Source: Streptomyces griseiscabiei
GTDB lineage: Bacteria > Actinomycetota > Actinomycetes > Streptomycetales > Streptomycetaceae
Assembly (NCBI RefSeq): GCF_020010925.1
Contig: NZ_JAGJBZ010000001.1
Location: 992,001 to 1,056,000, forward strand
DNA: 64,000 nt
Direction: 5' to 3'
Shown: positions 16,671-25,660 of the stretch, one piece after another
How positions within the stretch are numbered: the stretch's first letter is position 1
Layout: every line of letters begins with the position of its first letter
The notes under the pieces: model-generated
Seen by the model: the letters and a program-made list of their open reading frames with translations, nothing else
Database searches by the model: none
What the model was told of the DNA's origin: nothing
Translations under genes and position numbers: made by a program

Positions 16671-19600
16671 GGGCCGGCTCCGCGTCGGTCCCGCCGGCTC
16701 CCTCGCGCGTCGCGTCGACGGCCCGTTCGAGGAGGTCGAGGGCCTGGGCCTCGCCCTTGCGGTGGCCGGCGGTGCGGTGCAGGGCGAGGGCCTCGTGGGC
16801 GTGGGCGGCGGCGACCGCCGGTTCGCCGCGCTGGAGTGCGGCGCGGGCCAGGACGAGCAGGGCCTCGCCCTCCACGAGGACGTACTCCGTGCGGCGGGCG
16901 AGGGCCAGGGCGCGCTCGGCCTGCTGCCGGTCGGCGGGGTCCGGCACGGAGGCGAGGCCCAGCAGGGCGCGCGCCTCCAGGTCGTACGCGCCCCGGTCGC
17001 GGGCCTGTTTGAGCGCCTCTCGGTAGACGTGCGCGGCCTCGCCGTTTCGGCCGAGAGCGAGCAGGACGGAGCCGAGCGTGACCCGGGCCGCCGCGCGGAA
17101 GTAGTCGTCGACGTCCTGGTCACTCAACTCGGTGGCGGCCGTGGCGAGTTCGAGGGCGCGGGCGAGGTCGCCGGTGTCGCGGTGGGCCGAGGCCCGCAGG
17201 CGCAGTACGTGCGCCTCGCTGCCCACGTCCGCGCTCTCCCGGGCCATCGACAGGGCGGCGTCGAGGTGGGCCGCCGCCCGGTGGCGGTCGCCGAGGAGGT
17301 TCAGGAGCTGTCCGAGGGCGGCCTGCCGGTGGATCTGGTTGTGCCGGGAGTCCCGGGACCGCGCCAGGGTGTCGGCCCTGACCATGTGGTCGAGCGACTC
17401 GGACAGCCGCCCCAGGTCGCGCAGCACATGGGAGAGGCCGGCCAGGACGACCGGATGCCCGTCCGGCAGGCCGTTGCGCCGGTCGATCTCCATGGCCCGC
17501 TCCAGATGCTCCGCGCTGCGCCGCAGCCGGCCGCTGATCCGGGTCACCATGCTGAGATTGGTGTGCGCGGTGGCGGCGACCGCCGGCGCGCCGACGGCCT
17601 CGGCGAGCGCGAGCATCTGCTCGAAGTGGGCGATCGCCGCTTCGGGGCGGCCTTGTTGGATGTACGCGATGCCGAGGATGTTGTGCGCGGTGCCCTGGGC
17701 CAGGGGTTGTCCGGCGGCACGCGCGGCAGAGAGCGCGGCCTCGCCCAGGGCGGTCCAGTCGACGGCGAGTTTGCGGGTCCAGGTGTAGCCGCGCAGGGCG
17801 TCGGGGAGCAGCCAGGCCGCCGGATGGTTCTCGACGGCCGCCTGCCGGACGGCCGCGGCGACGTTGGCCAGTTCGGTGTCCAGCCAGCGGATCGCCGCCC
17901 GCGCGTCGGGAATCTCCGCCGAGGCCACCGCGGCGTCGGGGCCGCCGCCCTCTCCCCGGGGCAGCAGGCGCTGCTGCCCCGGGTAGAGCAGCTGGGCGCA
18001 GCGGTCCACCACCGCCACCAGCCAGTCGTACAGCCGTCTCCGGGCGGCCCGGCGGTCGGGCTCGCTCTCCGTGGCGCGCAGCCGTTCGGCGGCGTACAGC
18101 GCGACGAGGTCGTGGCAGCGGTACCGGCCGGGCCGGTGTTCGCGCAGCAGGTGGGCGGCGGTGAGCCGGTCCAGCAGCGCGGCGGCCTCTTCGGGCGTGG
18201 TGCCCGCGACGACGGCGGCGGCCCGCAGCCCGGTCTCGGGGCCGGGCAGCAGGGCCAGGACGCGGAACATCCACCGCACCGGGGCGTCGAGGGCGTAGTA
18301 CGAGTGGTCGAAGGCGGCCCGTACGGCGGTGGACCGGTCTCCGGTGACCGACAGCGCAGTGAGCCGGTCGCCCTCTCCCAGTTCGTCGGCCTGTTCGCGC
18401 AGGGTGCGGACGGGGGTGTGGTCGAGGTTGGCGGCGGTGATCCGCAGGGCCAGCGGGAGGTGTCCGCAGGCGCGGGCCAGGTCGGCGGCGGCGCGCGGGT
18501 CGGCGTCGACGCGGGCCCGGCCGAGGGTGCGCACCAGCAGCAGCCGGGACTCCTCGGCGCTGAGCACGTCCAGCGCGATCCGGCGGGCCCCGTCGCGGGC
18601 GGCGAGCCCGGCGAGCCGGTCGCGGCTGGTGACCAGGACCAGACAGCCGGGGCCGCCGGGCAGCAGGGGCCTGATCTGGTCCGGGTCGGCGGCGTTGTCG
18701 AGGACGACCAGCATCCGCCGTCCGGCGGCCAGGGTGCGGTACAGGTCGGCGGCGGCCTCGGGTGAGCCGGGGACCCGTTCCGGGGCCACGCCCAGCGCGA
18801 GCAGGAACCGGGCCAGCGCCTCGACGGGGCGCAGCGGGGCGCCCTGGGCGTGGCCGCGCAGATCCACGAAGAGCTGCCCGTCGGGGAAGCGGTCACGCAC
18901 CCGGTGCGCCCAGTGCACGGCCAGGGCGGTCTTGCCCGCCCCGGCGACACCGGTGAGGGCGCACAACACGCCTCCGCCCCGGCCGGGTTCGGGCCCGGCC
19001 CCGTCGAGCAGGGCGTCGAGGCGGGCGAGTTGGTCGGTACGGCCGGTGAAGTACGCGGCGTCGTACGGCAGCAGCGCGGGCACGGGTGCGGGGGCGGGGG
19101 CGGCGAGCGCTCGGGTGGTGGCGGTGTGCGGGAGGTCCATACGCAGGACGCGCAGGTGGGCGTCGGTCAGTTCGGGGCCGGGGCGGACGCCGAGCTGGTC
19201 GTCGAGGCGGTCACGCAGGGCCGTGTAGAGGCCGAGGGCGGCGGCCTGCTCGCCGGACGCGGCGAGCGCGAGCATCAGCCGGGCGTGGACCCCTTCGTGC
19301 AGGGGCTCCAGGTCGGCGGCCCTGCGCAGTTCGCCTACGGCGTTGTCCGTCGTCCCGGCGGCGAGGGCGCTGTCGGCGTACGCCTGGAGCACCGACAGCC
19401 GCAGCCGGGTGAGGGTGACGGCGGAGGGGTGTTCGCGCAGCCGCGACGGCATGTCCTGGAGGACGGCCCCGCGCCACAGCCGTAACGCCGCCTCGGCCTG
19501 GGCGTACGCCTCGTCCGTGCCCTCGGGGAGCACGGCCAGGACGGCGAACCGGGCCGCGTCCGACCGGTGTTCGTCCAGGTCCAGCGCATAACCGGTGCGG

Positions 19601-20088
19601 GTGCGGAGCAGCGGGCCGCCCGCGGAGTCCCCGGGGCGGACCGCCGCGGCGAGCAGTCTGCGCAGCCGGGCCACGTAGGTGTGGACCATGTTCAGGGAGC
19701 TGGCGGGCGGCCGGTCGTCCCACAGGATGTCGACGATCTCGTCCAGGGACACGGGGGCGCCGGGGTGGAGGCCGAGGAGGGCCAGCAGGGTGCTCTGTTT
19801 CGCGGCGCCGGGCGGGGTGTGCCTGCCGGTCACCATGAGGGTGAGTGGGCCGAGGATGCCGAGCTGGAACGGTGGCGAGTCCAGGGGCCCCGGTTCACCG
19901 TCGGACCCGAGGGCCGCGAGCAGCCTGAGGACGGTGGGGCTGTGCGATGACCGTGCCCGGCCGTGCTCGATCTCGCGGATGGCGCGGACACTCACCCCCG
20001 CGAGTTCGGCGAGTCGGGGCTGGCTCAGGCCCAGTCGCGTCCGCCGCTCGCGTAGCCAGGCCCCCAACTGCTCAGGTGTGCGCCCCAA
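16573..20088 (-). CDS. AfsR/SARP-type regulator with XRE N-terminus, NB-ARC and TPR domains
   Basis: About 1171 residues. An XRE helix-turn-helix comes first (LGLSQPRLAELAGVSVRAIR). A winged OmpR/SARP DNA-binding domain (about 75-160) and a BTAD domain (about 165-310) follow. An NB-ARC/STAND ATPase with Walker A TGVAGAGKTAL lies near residue 377, then TPR repeats to about 1125 and a Pro-rich tail. No ATG or GTG precedes the HTH in frame, so TTG 20088 is the best start. Such proteins sense ATP-coupled signals and activate secondary-metabolite or secreted-protein genes. Carrying both XRE and SARP DNA-binding domains is notable. It diverges from the TULIP pair. Confidence 0.82.
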   Translation of the reverse strand: MGRTPEQLGAWLRERRTRLGLSQPRLAELAGVSVRAIREIEHGRARSSHSPTVLRLLAALGSDGEPGPLDSPPFQLGILGPLTLMVTGRHTPPGAAKQSTLLALLGLHPGAPVSLDEIVDILWDDRPPASSLNMVHTYVARLRRLLAAAVRPGDSAGGPLLRTRTGYALDLDEHRSDAARFAVLAVLPEGTDEAYAQAEAALRLWRGAVLQDMPSRLREHPSAVTLTRLRLSVLQAYADSALAAGTTDNAVGELRRAADLEPLHEGVHARLMLALAASGEQAAALGLYTALRDRLDDQLGVRPGPELTDAHLRVLRMDLPHTATTRALAAPAPAPVPALLPYDAAYFTGRTDQLARLDALLDGAGPEPGRGGGVLCALTGVAGAGKTALAVHWAHRVRDRFPDGQLFVDLRGHAQGAPLRPVEALARFLLALGVAPERVPGSPEAAADLYRTLAAGRRMLVVLDNAADPDQIRPLLPGGPGCLVLVTSRDRLAGLAARDGARRIALDVLSAEESRLLLVRTLGRARVDADPRAAADLARACGHLPLALRITAANLDHTPVRTLREQADELGEGDRLTALSVTGDRSTAVRAAFDHSYYALDAPVRWMFRVLALLPGPETGLRAAAVVAGTTPEEAAALLDRLTAAHLLREHRPGRYRCHDLVALYAAERLRATESEPDRRAARRRLYDWLVAVVDRCAQLLYPGQQRLLPRGEGGGPDAAVASAEIPDARAAIRWLDTELANVAAAVRQAAVENHPAAWLLPDALRGYTWTRKLAVDWTALGEAALSAARAAGQPLAQGTAHNILGIAYIQQGRPEAAIAHFEQMLALAEAVGAPAVAATAHTNLSMVTRISGRLRRSAEHLERAMEIDRRNGLPDGHPVVLAGLSHVLRDLGRLSESLDHMVRADTLARSRDSRHNQIHRQAALGQLLNLLGDRHRAAAHLDAALSMARESADVGSEAHVLRLRASAHRDTGDLARALELATAATELSDQDVDDYFRAAARVTLGSVLLALGRNGEAAHVYREALKQARDRGAYDLEARALLGLASVPDPADRQQAERALALARRTEYVLVEGEALLVLARAALQRGEPAVAAAHAHEALALHRTAGHRKGEAQALDLLERAVDATREGAGGTDAEPAPTPPPAPPPPPAPAAVPPATAGTGGAATPCTP

Positions 20089-20471
20089 CGTGTCCCACTT
20101 CTCCGTTCCGGATGCATGACAGTACGTGCCCGTGGAGTCACCTGAAGAGGTCAATCCCCGCCAAGAGCGGACCGAAAAAATCCACAACCGAACGAGAAAC
20201 AAAGGAATGTGACGATGAGTCAGAGTCGTGGGCGGTCCGCGCCGCCTGCCGCACGACCGGCAACGTTTGCCGCCCCGAGTCCGGCGACGGCCCTGGCAGC
20301 TCACTCCTTTGCGCAGGTCAGGACCGGTTGTGTCAGACGAGACAGATGCCGGTCGCCGGTACAGAAACAGCCCAGCGTTTCGCCGGTCCCCCTTCCTACA
20401 GTCGAGCCATCGGGCCGGGGAGGCGCTCCAGGAACCGGACGCGCGCTCGGCGTTCTCTGAAAGGGCACAGA
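20089..20471. promoter_or_regulatory. divergent regulatory region between the SARP regulator and TULIP genes
   Basis: 383 bp without a convincing gene. The part nearest the regulator (about 20165-20215) is the most AT-rich stretch nearby and likely holds its promoter. A clear GAAAGGG Shine-Dalgarno precedes the first TULIP gene. I could not identify a clean -35/-10 pair or a SARP-type periodic repeat. The frame open upstream of ATG 20472 is judged non-coding. Confidence 0.45.
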
Positions 20472-22172
20472 ATGGACCGTTCTCCGCTCACCAGACGTGG
20501 CGCGCTGACCGCCGCCATGGCCACCACCGCCGCGCTCGCCGTCCCCGTGGCGGCCCATGCGAGCGCCCCGGCGAAGGCCGGCGCCGCCGAGGCCGGGCAG
20601 CTGATGCCGAAGATCCCGAAGGGCAAGGTCCTGCGGGTCGCCATGGCGGACACCGAGAAGGCGGCCGGGCGGCCGGGGTCCGCGCGACAGGCCTCGCTGA
20701 CGGACGACACCGTGCTTCCGAACGACACCATGGGCTGGGACACGGTGTCCGCCGTCAAGCTGACGGATGTGAACCGGGCCATCGCCGGCAACACCACCCT
20801 GCCCGACTCCTGGAGCGCCGAGATCGAGGCGTCCCCCTTCAGCCAGCAGGTCCAGGTCACCGGCGGATTCGACACCTGGTCCCTGACGCCCGGCGGCACC
20901 GGCGGCAACGTCCTCATGTCGATCCCGTTCACCGCCACACTGGTCGTCGGGGATCCGACCCAGAAGCCCACCACGTACGACATCCAGGGCGGTACGTCGA
21001 CCGTCGAGGTCTCTCTGGAGTACCACAACTCATCCAGCGACAGGAACGTGAAGGAGCTGAAGCTCCAGTCGTCGCCCGACGACGGTGGCGACGACGACGG
21101 CGATGACGACGACGACAAGCCGCTCGCGCTGGTCACCAAGCTGAATTTCACCGCGCCGGTCATCCGGGACTCGGCGGAGAAGGCCGCGGTGATCCGGAAC
21201 CTGGAGACCCTGCTCCAGCAGTGGCTGAACTCCAGGGACGCGAACGACACCGCGAACCTCGGGAAGTTCGACCACGTGTTCGCCACCGTCGATCTGAACA
21301 CCGCCGAGGCACAGGGCGAGTTGGCCTGGCTCACCCCCACGACCCGGGAGTACGCCTACGTCAACGGCAAGACCCCCGACACCTCCTACCTCGGTGTGCT
21401 GTGCATGACCGAGAACCGCGACCCGGGCACGGCCGCACAGGAGCTCGCACCGGGCGCCATCATCGCCGGGGCGCAGGCCACGTTCACCCTCTCCATGGAA
21501 CGTGTGATCGACAAGATGGTCATGCCGGCGCTCAAGCACAGTTTCCCCGACGGCGATTTCGTCGTGCAGGGCGACGAGGTCCTGAGCAAGGGGGACTTCT
21601 CCCTGGACCCCGTCAAGGGAGGCGGCCTCACGTACTACCCGAAGGCGACGTCCTTCGACTTCTCCGTGCTCGGGCAGACGTTGCAGGTGGAGATGGACGT
21701 CCACATCCCCATCTCACCGGGGATCGACGGCTACGCCACCATGAAGTACCGCGTACTGCCGTCGATGACGCAGAACGACAAGGGCGAGCCCACGCTGACC
21801 TTCGACGTCGTCACCCAGGACTCCGACCACTGGTACACGGTCGCGGACTGGGTCGAGGGGATCGAGATCGGGGTGGACATCGTCTTCGCCATCCTGACGG
21901 CCGGTGTCGGCGTGATGCTCGCCCGGGGTGCGAGCCTGATGGTGAAGGTCGCCATCGCCGTTGTATCGGCTCTCGTCGCCGGTCTGCCGGCGCTCTTCGA
22001 GTCGATCCCGCTGTTCAACGCCACGGCCGCGCTCAAGAGCCTGCCCGGTATGACGGAGATGGTGAACGCGGTGACGGGGCCCATCACCTGGGCCGACGCC
22101 AAGACCTTCAACCCCACCACGGCCATGATCAACGGAGGCCTCCAGGTCGGCGGAACCTGCTTCAGCCAGTAG
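20472..22172 (+). CDS. Tat-exported P47/TULIP-like protein, first copy
   Basis: 566 residues. A twin-arginine signal (LTRRGALTAAMATTAAL) ends near AHASA. The mature part shows features I associate with the clostridial P47/OrfX TULIP family: GWDTV at 88-92, LTDVNRAI ending at 104, a long beta-rich half, LAWLTPTTREYAYV, GVLCMTENRDP, QELAPGAIIAG and VIDKMVMPAL. TULIP proteins are tubular lipid-binding folds. An acidic insertion (13 Asp/Gly/Lys positions around 203-216) and a hydrophobic stretch near 467-515 distinguish it from its paralogue 25 bp downstream. Ligand and role unknown. Confidence 0.72.
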   Translation: MDRSPLTRRGALTAAMATTAALAVPVAAHASAPAKAGAAEAGQLMPKIPKGKVLRVAMADTEKAAGRPGSARQASLTDDTVLPNDTMGWDTVSAVKLTDVNRAIAGNTTLPDSWSAEIEASPFSQQVQVTGGFDTWSLTPGGTGGNVLMSIPFTATLVVGDPTQKPTTYDIQGGTSTVEVSLEYHNSSSDRNVKELKLQSSPDDGGDDDGDDDDDKPLALVTKLNFTAPVIRDSAEKAAVIRNLETLLQQWLNSRDANDTANLGKFDHVFATVDLNTAEAQGELAWLTPTTREYAYVNGKTPDTSYLGVLCMTENRDPGTAAQELAPGAIIAGAQATFTLSMERVIDKMVMPALKHSFPDGDFVVQGDEVLSKGDFSLDPVKGGGLTYYPKATSFDFSVLGQTLQVEMDVHIPISPGIDGYATMKYRVLPSMTQNDKGEPTLTFDVVTQDSDHWYTVADWVEGIEIGVDIVFAILTAGVGVMLARGASLMVKVAIAVVSALVAGLPALFESIPLFNATAALKSLPGMTEMVNAVTGPITWADAKTFNPTTAMINGGLQVGGTCFSQ

Positions 22173-22197
22173 CCGGACCAAGGGAAAGGACTTCCTC

Positions 22198-23826
22198 ATG
22201 GATCGCTCCGCACTCACCCGGCGCGGCGCGCTGAGCGCCGCCTTCGGCTCCGCCGCGGCGCTCGCCGTCCCCGCCACCGCGCAGGCCGCCACCGCGCCGG
22301 AGGCGGCGGTCGGCACCTCTGCCCTGCTGCCGGCCGTGCCCCGGGGCAAGCGCCTCCACCTGTCCTACGCGGACGCCGACTCCACGACCGCGCGGAAGGC
22401 CTCCGCGCGGAAGGCGTCCGCGCGACTGGGGGACACTCCTCCCACCGATGATTTCTCCACCTTCGGCTGGGACACCGTCTCCGTCATCGCGCTGACGGAC
22501 GTCAACAACGCCATCGCCAAGTACGGCACCTCACCGAGCGCGTGGGACGGCACCGTCCCCGGCACGAAGTTCAGCCCCCCGGTCGTTCTCAACGGGCAGT
22601 TCGACCCATGGACCCTCGCCACCGGCGGCACCGGCGGCGGTGAGGTCGTCATGAGGATCCCGTTCGGCGCGGACCTGGGGGTGGGGAACCGCGGAGACGA
22701 GACGGTCTACGGCATCAGGGGCGGTACGGCCACGGTCGAGGTCGACCTGGCCTTCGACCCGGAGCGGAACCTGAGGGTCGACACCCAGCCGGACACCGAG
22801 AAGCCGCTCGCCGTGATCACCCATCTGGAGTTCGTCTCCCCGCCCGCCGGAGGCCTGGAGCCGGGTGAACATGATTGGCTGGTCATGACCCTGACGCAGC
22901 TGCTCGACCAATGGCTCAACGATCCGACCCATCTGGCCGCGTTCGAGCACGTCTTCACCGCCATCGACATCAACTCGGCCGAATCGATGGGAAACCTCGC
23001 CTGGCTCCTGCCCACCCACACGGACTACGCCTACTTCAACGGCACGAACGACGACGACTCCTTCCTGGGCGTGCTGTGCATGACCGAGAAGCGCGACCCC
23101 GGCAGGGCACCGCAGGAACTGGCGCCGGGCGCCATGGTCGTCGGACAGGAGAGATGGTCCGGACTCACCGTCTCGAAGGACCGTTTCATGAACAAGATGC
23201 TCCTGCCGGGGCTGCGGCGCCACTTCCCGGGCGTGGACATAGGCATCAACGACAGCGGAGCGTTCACAGCGGCGTCGGAGTTCCGCATGGACAAGCTCGT
23301 CGTCGACGGCAACAGCTACCAGCCGGTGGCCACCGAGTTCACGGTCTCCGTGGACTACGACAGGATCACCACGAACATGCAGCTCCTGGTTCCGGTGAAC
23401 AGCCATATCAGCGGCCACGCCTGGATCGAGTACGCGATACAGCCGACGCTCGGCAAGAACTCCCAGGGCGAGGCGTGTCTGACGTACGAGGTGATTCAGC
23501 AGAACATCCAGCACTGGGTGGTGACCGACGGCGTCATCGGCGAGTTCGAACTCTGGCTCGCGAAGGTCGCCGACGGAATCGACGGCATCCTGCGTGCCGC
23601 CATGAACGGTCTGGGGCTGAAGTTCCTGGCCGGCATGGTGTCCTTCCCCTTCGACTCACTGGAGGACTGGGACGCCGACGAGGCTCTCGACCACCTGCCC
23701 ACCGCCGACGCGTTCGCGCAGCAGGCGACGCTTCCGATCGCGTGGAAGAACGCCGATGTGCTGAGGCCCGCGCAGGTGCGGCTGCACAACGGGGCCCTCC
23801 AGATCTTCGGCCCCACCTTCCCCTAG
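22198..23826 (+). CDS. Tat-exported P47/TULIP-like protein, second copy
   Basis: 542 residues, a tandem paralogue of the preceding protein. The signal peptide is nearly identical (LTRRGALSAAFGSAAALAVP). GWDTV is at 90-94, LTDVNNAI follows, then LAWLLPTHTDYAYF, GVLCMTEKRDP, QELAPGAMVVG and MNKMLLPGL. It lacks the acidic insertion and has a less hydrophobic C-terminus. GGGAAAGGA precedes the ATG. The pair is probably co-transcribed and may form a complex, as P47 and OrfX proteins are thought to. The stop codon lies in CTAG, shared with the convergent kinase gene. Confidence 0.72.
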   Translation: MDRSALTRRGALSAAFGSAAALAVPATAQAATAPEAAVGTSALLPAVPRGKRLHLSYADADSTTARKASARKASARLGDTPPTDDFSTFGWDTVSVIALTDVNNAIAKYGTSPSAWDGTVPGTKFSPPVVLNGQFDPWTLATGGTGGGEVVMRIPFGADLGVGNRGDETVYGIRGGTATVEVDLAFDPERNLRVDTQPDTEKPLAVITHLEFVSPPAGGLEPGEHDWLVMTLTQLLDQWLNDPTHLAAFEHVFTAIDINSAESMGNLAWLLPTHTDYAYFNGTNDDDSFLGVLCMTEKRDPGRAPQELAPGAMVVGQERWSGLTVSKDRFMNKMLLPGLRRHFPGVDIGINDSGAFTAASEFRMDKLVVDGNSYQPVATEFTVSVDYDRITTNMQLLVPVNSHISGHAWIEYAIQPTLGKNSQGEACLTYEVIQQNIQHWVVTDGVIGEFELWLAKVADGIDGILRAAMNGLGLKFLAGMVSFPFDSLEDWDADEALDHLPTADAFAQQATLPIAWKNADVLRPAQVRLHNGALQIFGPTFP

Positions 23827-24332
23827 AACCCCCGGCCGCGCCTCTTCGGCGGCCTGCGGTCGGGGAGGCGTCTCATCAGTGAGCGCCAGCCCGGCAGGTC
23901 GATCTCCACGAGTACGGTCTTGCCGGGCGGTCGGCGGTCCAGGATCTCCCAGCGGTCGGCGAGGGCGTCGACGAGGACCAGGCCGCGCCCGTTCTCGTCC
24001 AGGGGCCGGGCCGGGCGTACGGTGCCGGGGCCGGGCGGCAGGCGTTCGGCGCGGGTGTCGGTGACCTCGATGCGGAGGGAGCCCGTGGGCAGGGAGAGGC
24101 GCAGCTCGAAGTCCCGGCCCGGGACCCGGCCGTGCGTCACCGCGTTCGCCGCCAGCTCGGCGACGACCACGGCCGCCCTGTCGGACGCCTCCGAGCCGTA
24201 CCGGATGCCCCAGGCGTGCAGCCGGCGCAGGGCCAGGTGTCTGGCGAGGCGCGCACCCAGCGGTGTCGAGCTGAACCGCTGGGTGAACGCGAGCACGGTG
24301 ACGGGGTGTTGCGAGGCGGGCGGTGCGGTCAT
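23823..24332 (-). CDS. RsbW/SpoIIAB-like ATP-binding protein (HATPase_c)
   Basis: 169 residues, a stand-alone histidine-kinase-like ATPase of the anti-sigma-factor type. N-box VVVAELAANAVTHG, G1 box VTDTR and G2 box ENGRGLVLVDALAD are present; no transmembrane or dimerisation domain. Streptomycetes carry many copies next to XRE/DUF397 pairs, as here, where it diverges from the XRE gene. Partner and target are not identifiable. It ends inside the CTAG shared with the second TULIP gene. Confidence 0.88.
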   Translation of the reverse strand: MTAPPASQHPVTVLAFTQRFSSTPLGARLARHLALRRLHAWGIRYGSEASDRAAVVVAELAANAVTHGRVPGRDFELRLSLPTGSLRIEVTDTRAERLPPGPGTVRPARPLDENGRGLVLVDALADRWEILDRRPPGKTVLVEIDLPGWRSLMRRLPDRRPPKRRGRGF

Positions 24333-24380
24333 GTCACCAAGGTGACCTGCGGAAAGCCCTGTTCACCAGCTCCGCGCCGC

Positions 24381-24439
24381 GTACGCTGCGCGAGCGTACA
24401 CGGTTACGTACTGGACGGTACTGGTGACAACACGTAACC
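24381..24439. promoter_or_regulatory. two inverted repeats in the divergent promoter of kinase and XRE genes
   Basis: GTACGCT-GCGCG-AGCGTAC (24381-24399) and GGTTACGT...ACGTAACC (24402-24409 with 24432-24439) are perfect. They sit between the divergent kinase gene and the Scr1-type XRE gene and are plausible autoregulatory operators. Confidence 0.5.
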
Positions 24440-24490
24440 ATGGGTGTTGGAACGGTGTGGTTCGGCGGGCGGGTGCGCGGGAGGTGGCCG

Positions 24491-25342
24491 ATGGGGGCCG
24501 ACAGCGGCGGCGTGGTGGGGCTGGGCGGGGGCGGCGAGCCGGAGTCGTCCGACAGCCTGCGGACGTTCGGGGCGATGGTCCAGGCGCTGCGCGAGCACGC
24601 GGGGCTGAGCCGGGAGGAGTTGGCCGAGGTCATCGGTTACTGCAAGCACATGGTGGCCTCGGTGGAGCTGGGGAGGCGGATGCCGGATCAGGCGTTCGTG
24701 GAGGGGGTGGATCGGGCCCTGGGCGATACCGGTGCGCTGATCAAGGCGGCTCAGCATTTGGGGAGGCAGCCGGGGTTGGCGGCTTGGTTCAGGAAATGGG
24801 CCAAGCTGGAGGCGGAGGCGATCGTGCTCTACACGTACGAGTGCCGTCTGATTCCTGGGCTTCTACAGACCGAGGCATACGCCCGAACCCTGTTCAAGAA
24901 CCAGCTGCCGCCGTTGGGCGACGACCAGATCGAGGCCCAGTGGGAAGCACGGTCCGAGCGGCAACAACTTCTCAGGGAGCGGCCGAACACCGCGTTCGGG
25001 TTCATCCTGGAGGAGGGGCTGTTCCTGCGTGGCACAGGCGGGGCGGAGATCACTCGCGAACTCATCGGCCATGTGCTGAACCTCGGCGAGCTGCGGAATG
25101 TCGAGATTCAGATCATGCCCCAGAGGCAGGAAACCCACTCCGGGCTCGATGGCCCCATGCAGTTGCTGGAGACACCCGAAAACCGCCACCTCGCCTACTG
25201 CGAGGGGCAGGAAAGCGCCCAGTTCATCCCTGACCGCAAAGTGGTCAGCATGCTTCAGATGCGGTATGCCAGGATGCGCTCACAGGCTCTCACTCTCACA
25301 GACTCCAAGAGCCTGTTGCAGCGGATGCGAGGGGACCTATGA
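24491..25342 (+). CDS. XRE regulator with DUF5753 (Scr1-type)
   Basis: 283 residues from ATG 24491, chosen because GGGAGG lies 6-7 nt upstream; an ATG at 24440 lacks a site. Helix-turn-helix at about 20-75 (AGLSREELAEVIGYCKHMVAS), then the DUF5753 ligand/partner domain (YTYECRLIPGLLQTEAYART...). In Streptomyces these regulators pair with small DUF397 proteins in an antitoxin/toxin-like relation, and the DUF397 gene follows with a 4-nt ATGA overlap. Confidence 0.9.
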   Translation: MGADSGGVVGLGGGGEPESSDSLRTFGAMVQALREHAGLSREELAEVIGYCKHMVASVELGRRMPDQAFVEGVDRALGDTGALIKAAQHLGRQPGLAAWFRKWAKLEAEAIVLYTYECRLIPGLLQTEAYARTLFKNQLPPLGDDQIEAQWEARSERQQLLRERPNTAFGFILEEGLFLRGTGGAEITRELIGHVLNLGELRNVEIQIMPQRQETHSGLDGPMQLLETPENRHLAYCEGQESAQFIPDRKVVSMLQMRYARMRSQALTLTDSKSLLQRMRGDL

Positions 25343-25653
25343 GCACCACCGAACTGACCTGGTTCAAGAGCAGCTACAGCAGCGGCGGCTCCGGAGACTG
25401 CGTCGAAGTGGCCCTCTCCTGGTTCAAAAGCAGCTACAGCAGCGGCGACGGCGACGACTGCATCGAGATCGCTCAATCCTGGCACAAGTCGAGCTACAGC
25501 GGCGGTGACGGCGACGACTGCGTCGAAGTGGCCGTAGCCCTCCCCCACACCATCCACATCCGCGACTCCAAGAACACCCCCGGCCCCCAGCTCACCCTCT
25601 CCCCCACCGCCTGGGCCGACTTCGTCCCGTACGCGGCCGTCGCCCGGGGCTGA
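25339..25653 (+). CDS. DUF397 protein with triplicated N-terminal motif
   Basis: 104 residues. DUF397 proteins are normally about 60-70 residues with one W-x-K-S-S-Y-S...DCVEVA segment followed by a SK-P strand. Here the first segment occurs three times (WFKSSYSSGGSGDCVEVA, WFKSSYSSGDGDDCIEIA, WHKSSYSGGDGDDCVEVA), then one normal C-terminal half (IHIRDSKNTPGPQLTLSPTAWADFV). Coupled by ATGA overlap to the XRE gene. Likely partner of that regulator. Confidence 0.88.
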   Translation: MSTTELTWFKSSYSSGGSGDCVEVALSWFKSSYSSGDGDDCIEIAQSWHKSSYSGGDGDDCVEVAVALPHTIHIRDSKNTPGPQLTLSPTAWADFVPYAAVARG

Positions 25654-25660
25654 ACCCGCC

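Noticed and set aside
19947..20471. In-frame 175-residue extension of the first TULIP protein
   Set aside because: Composition is non-coding, it overlaps the regulator's start and promoter, and a clear Shine-Dalgarno plus Tat signal begin at 20472.
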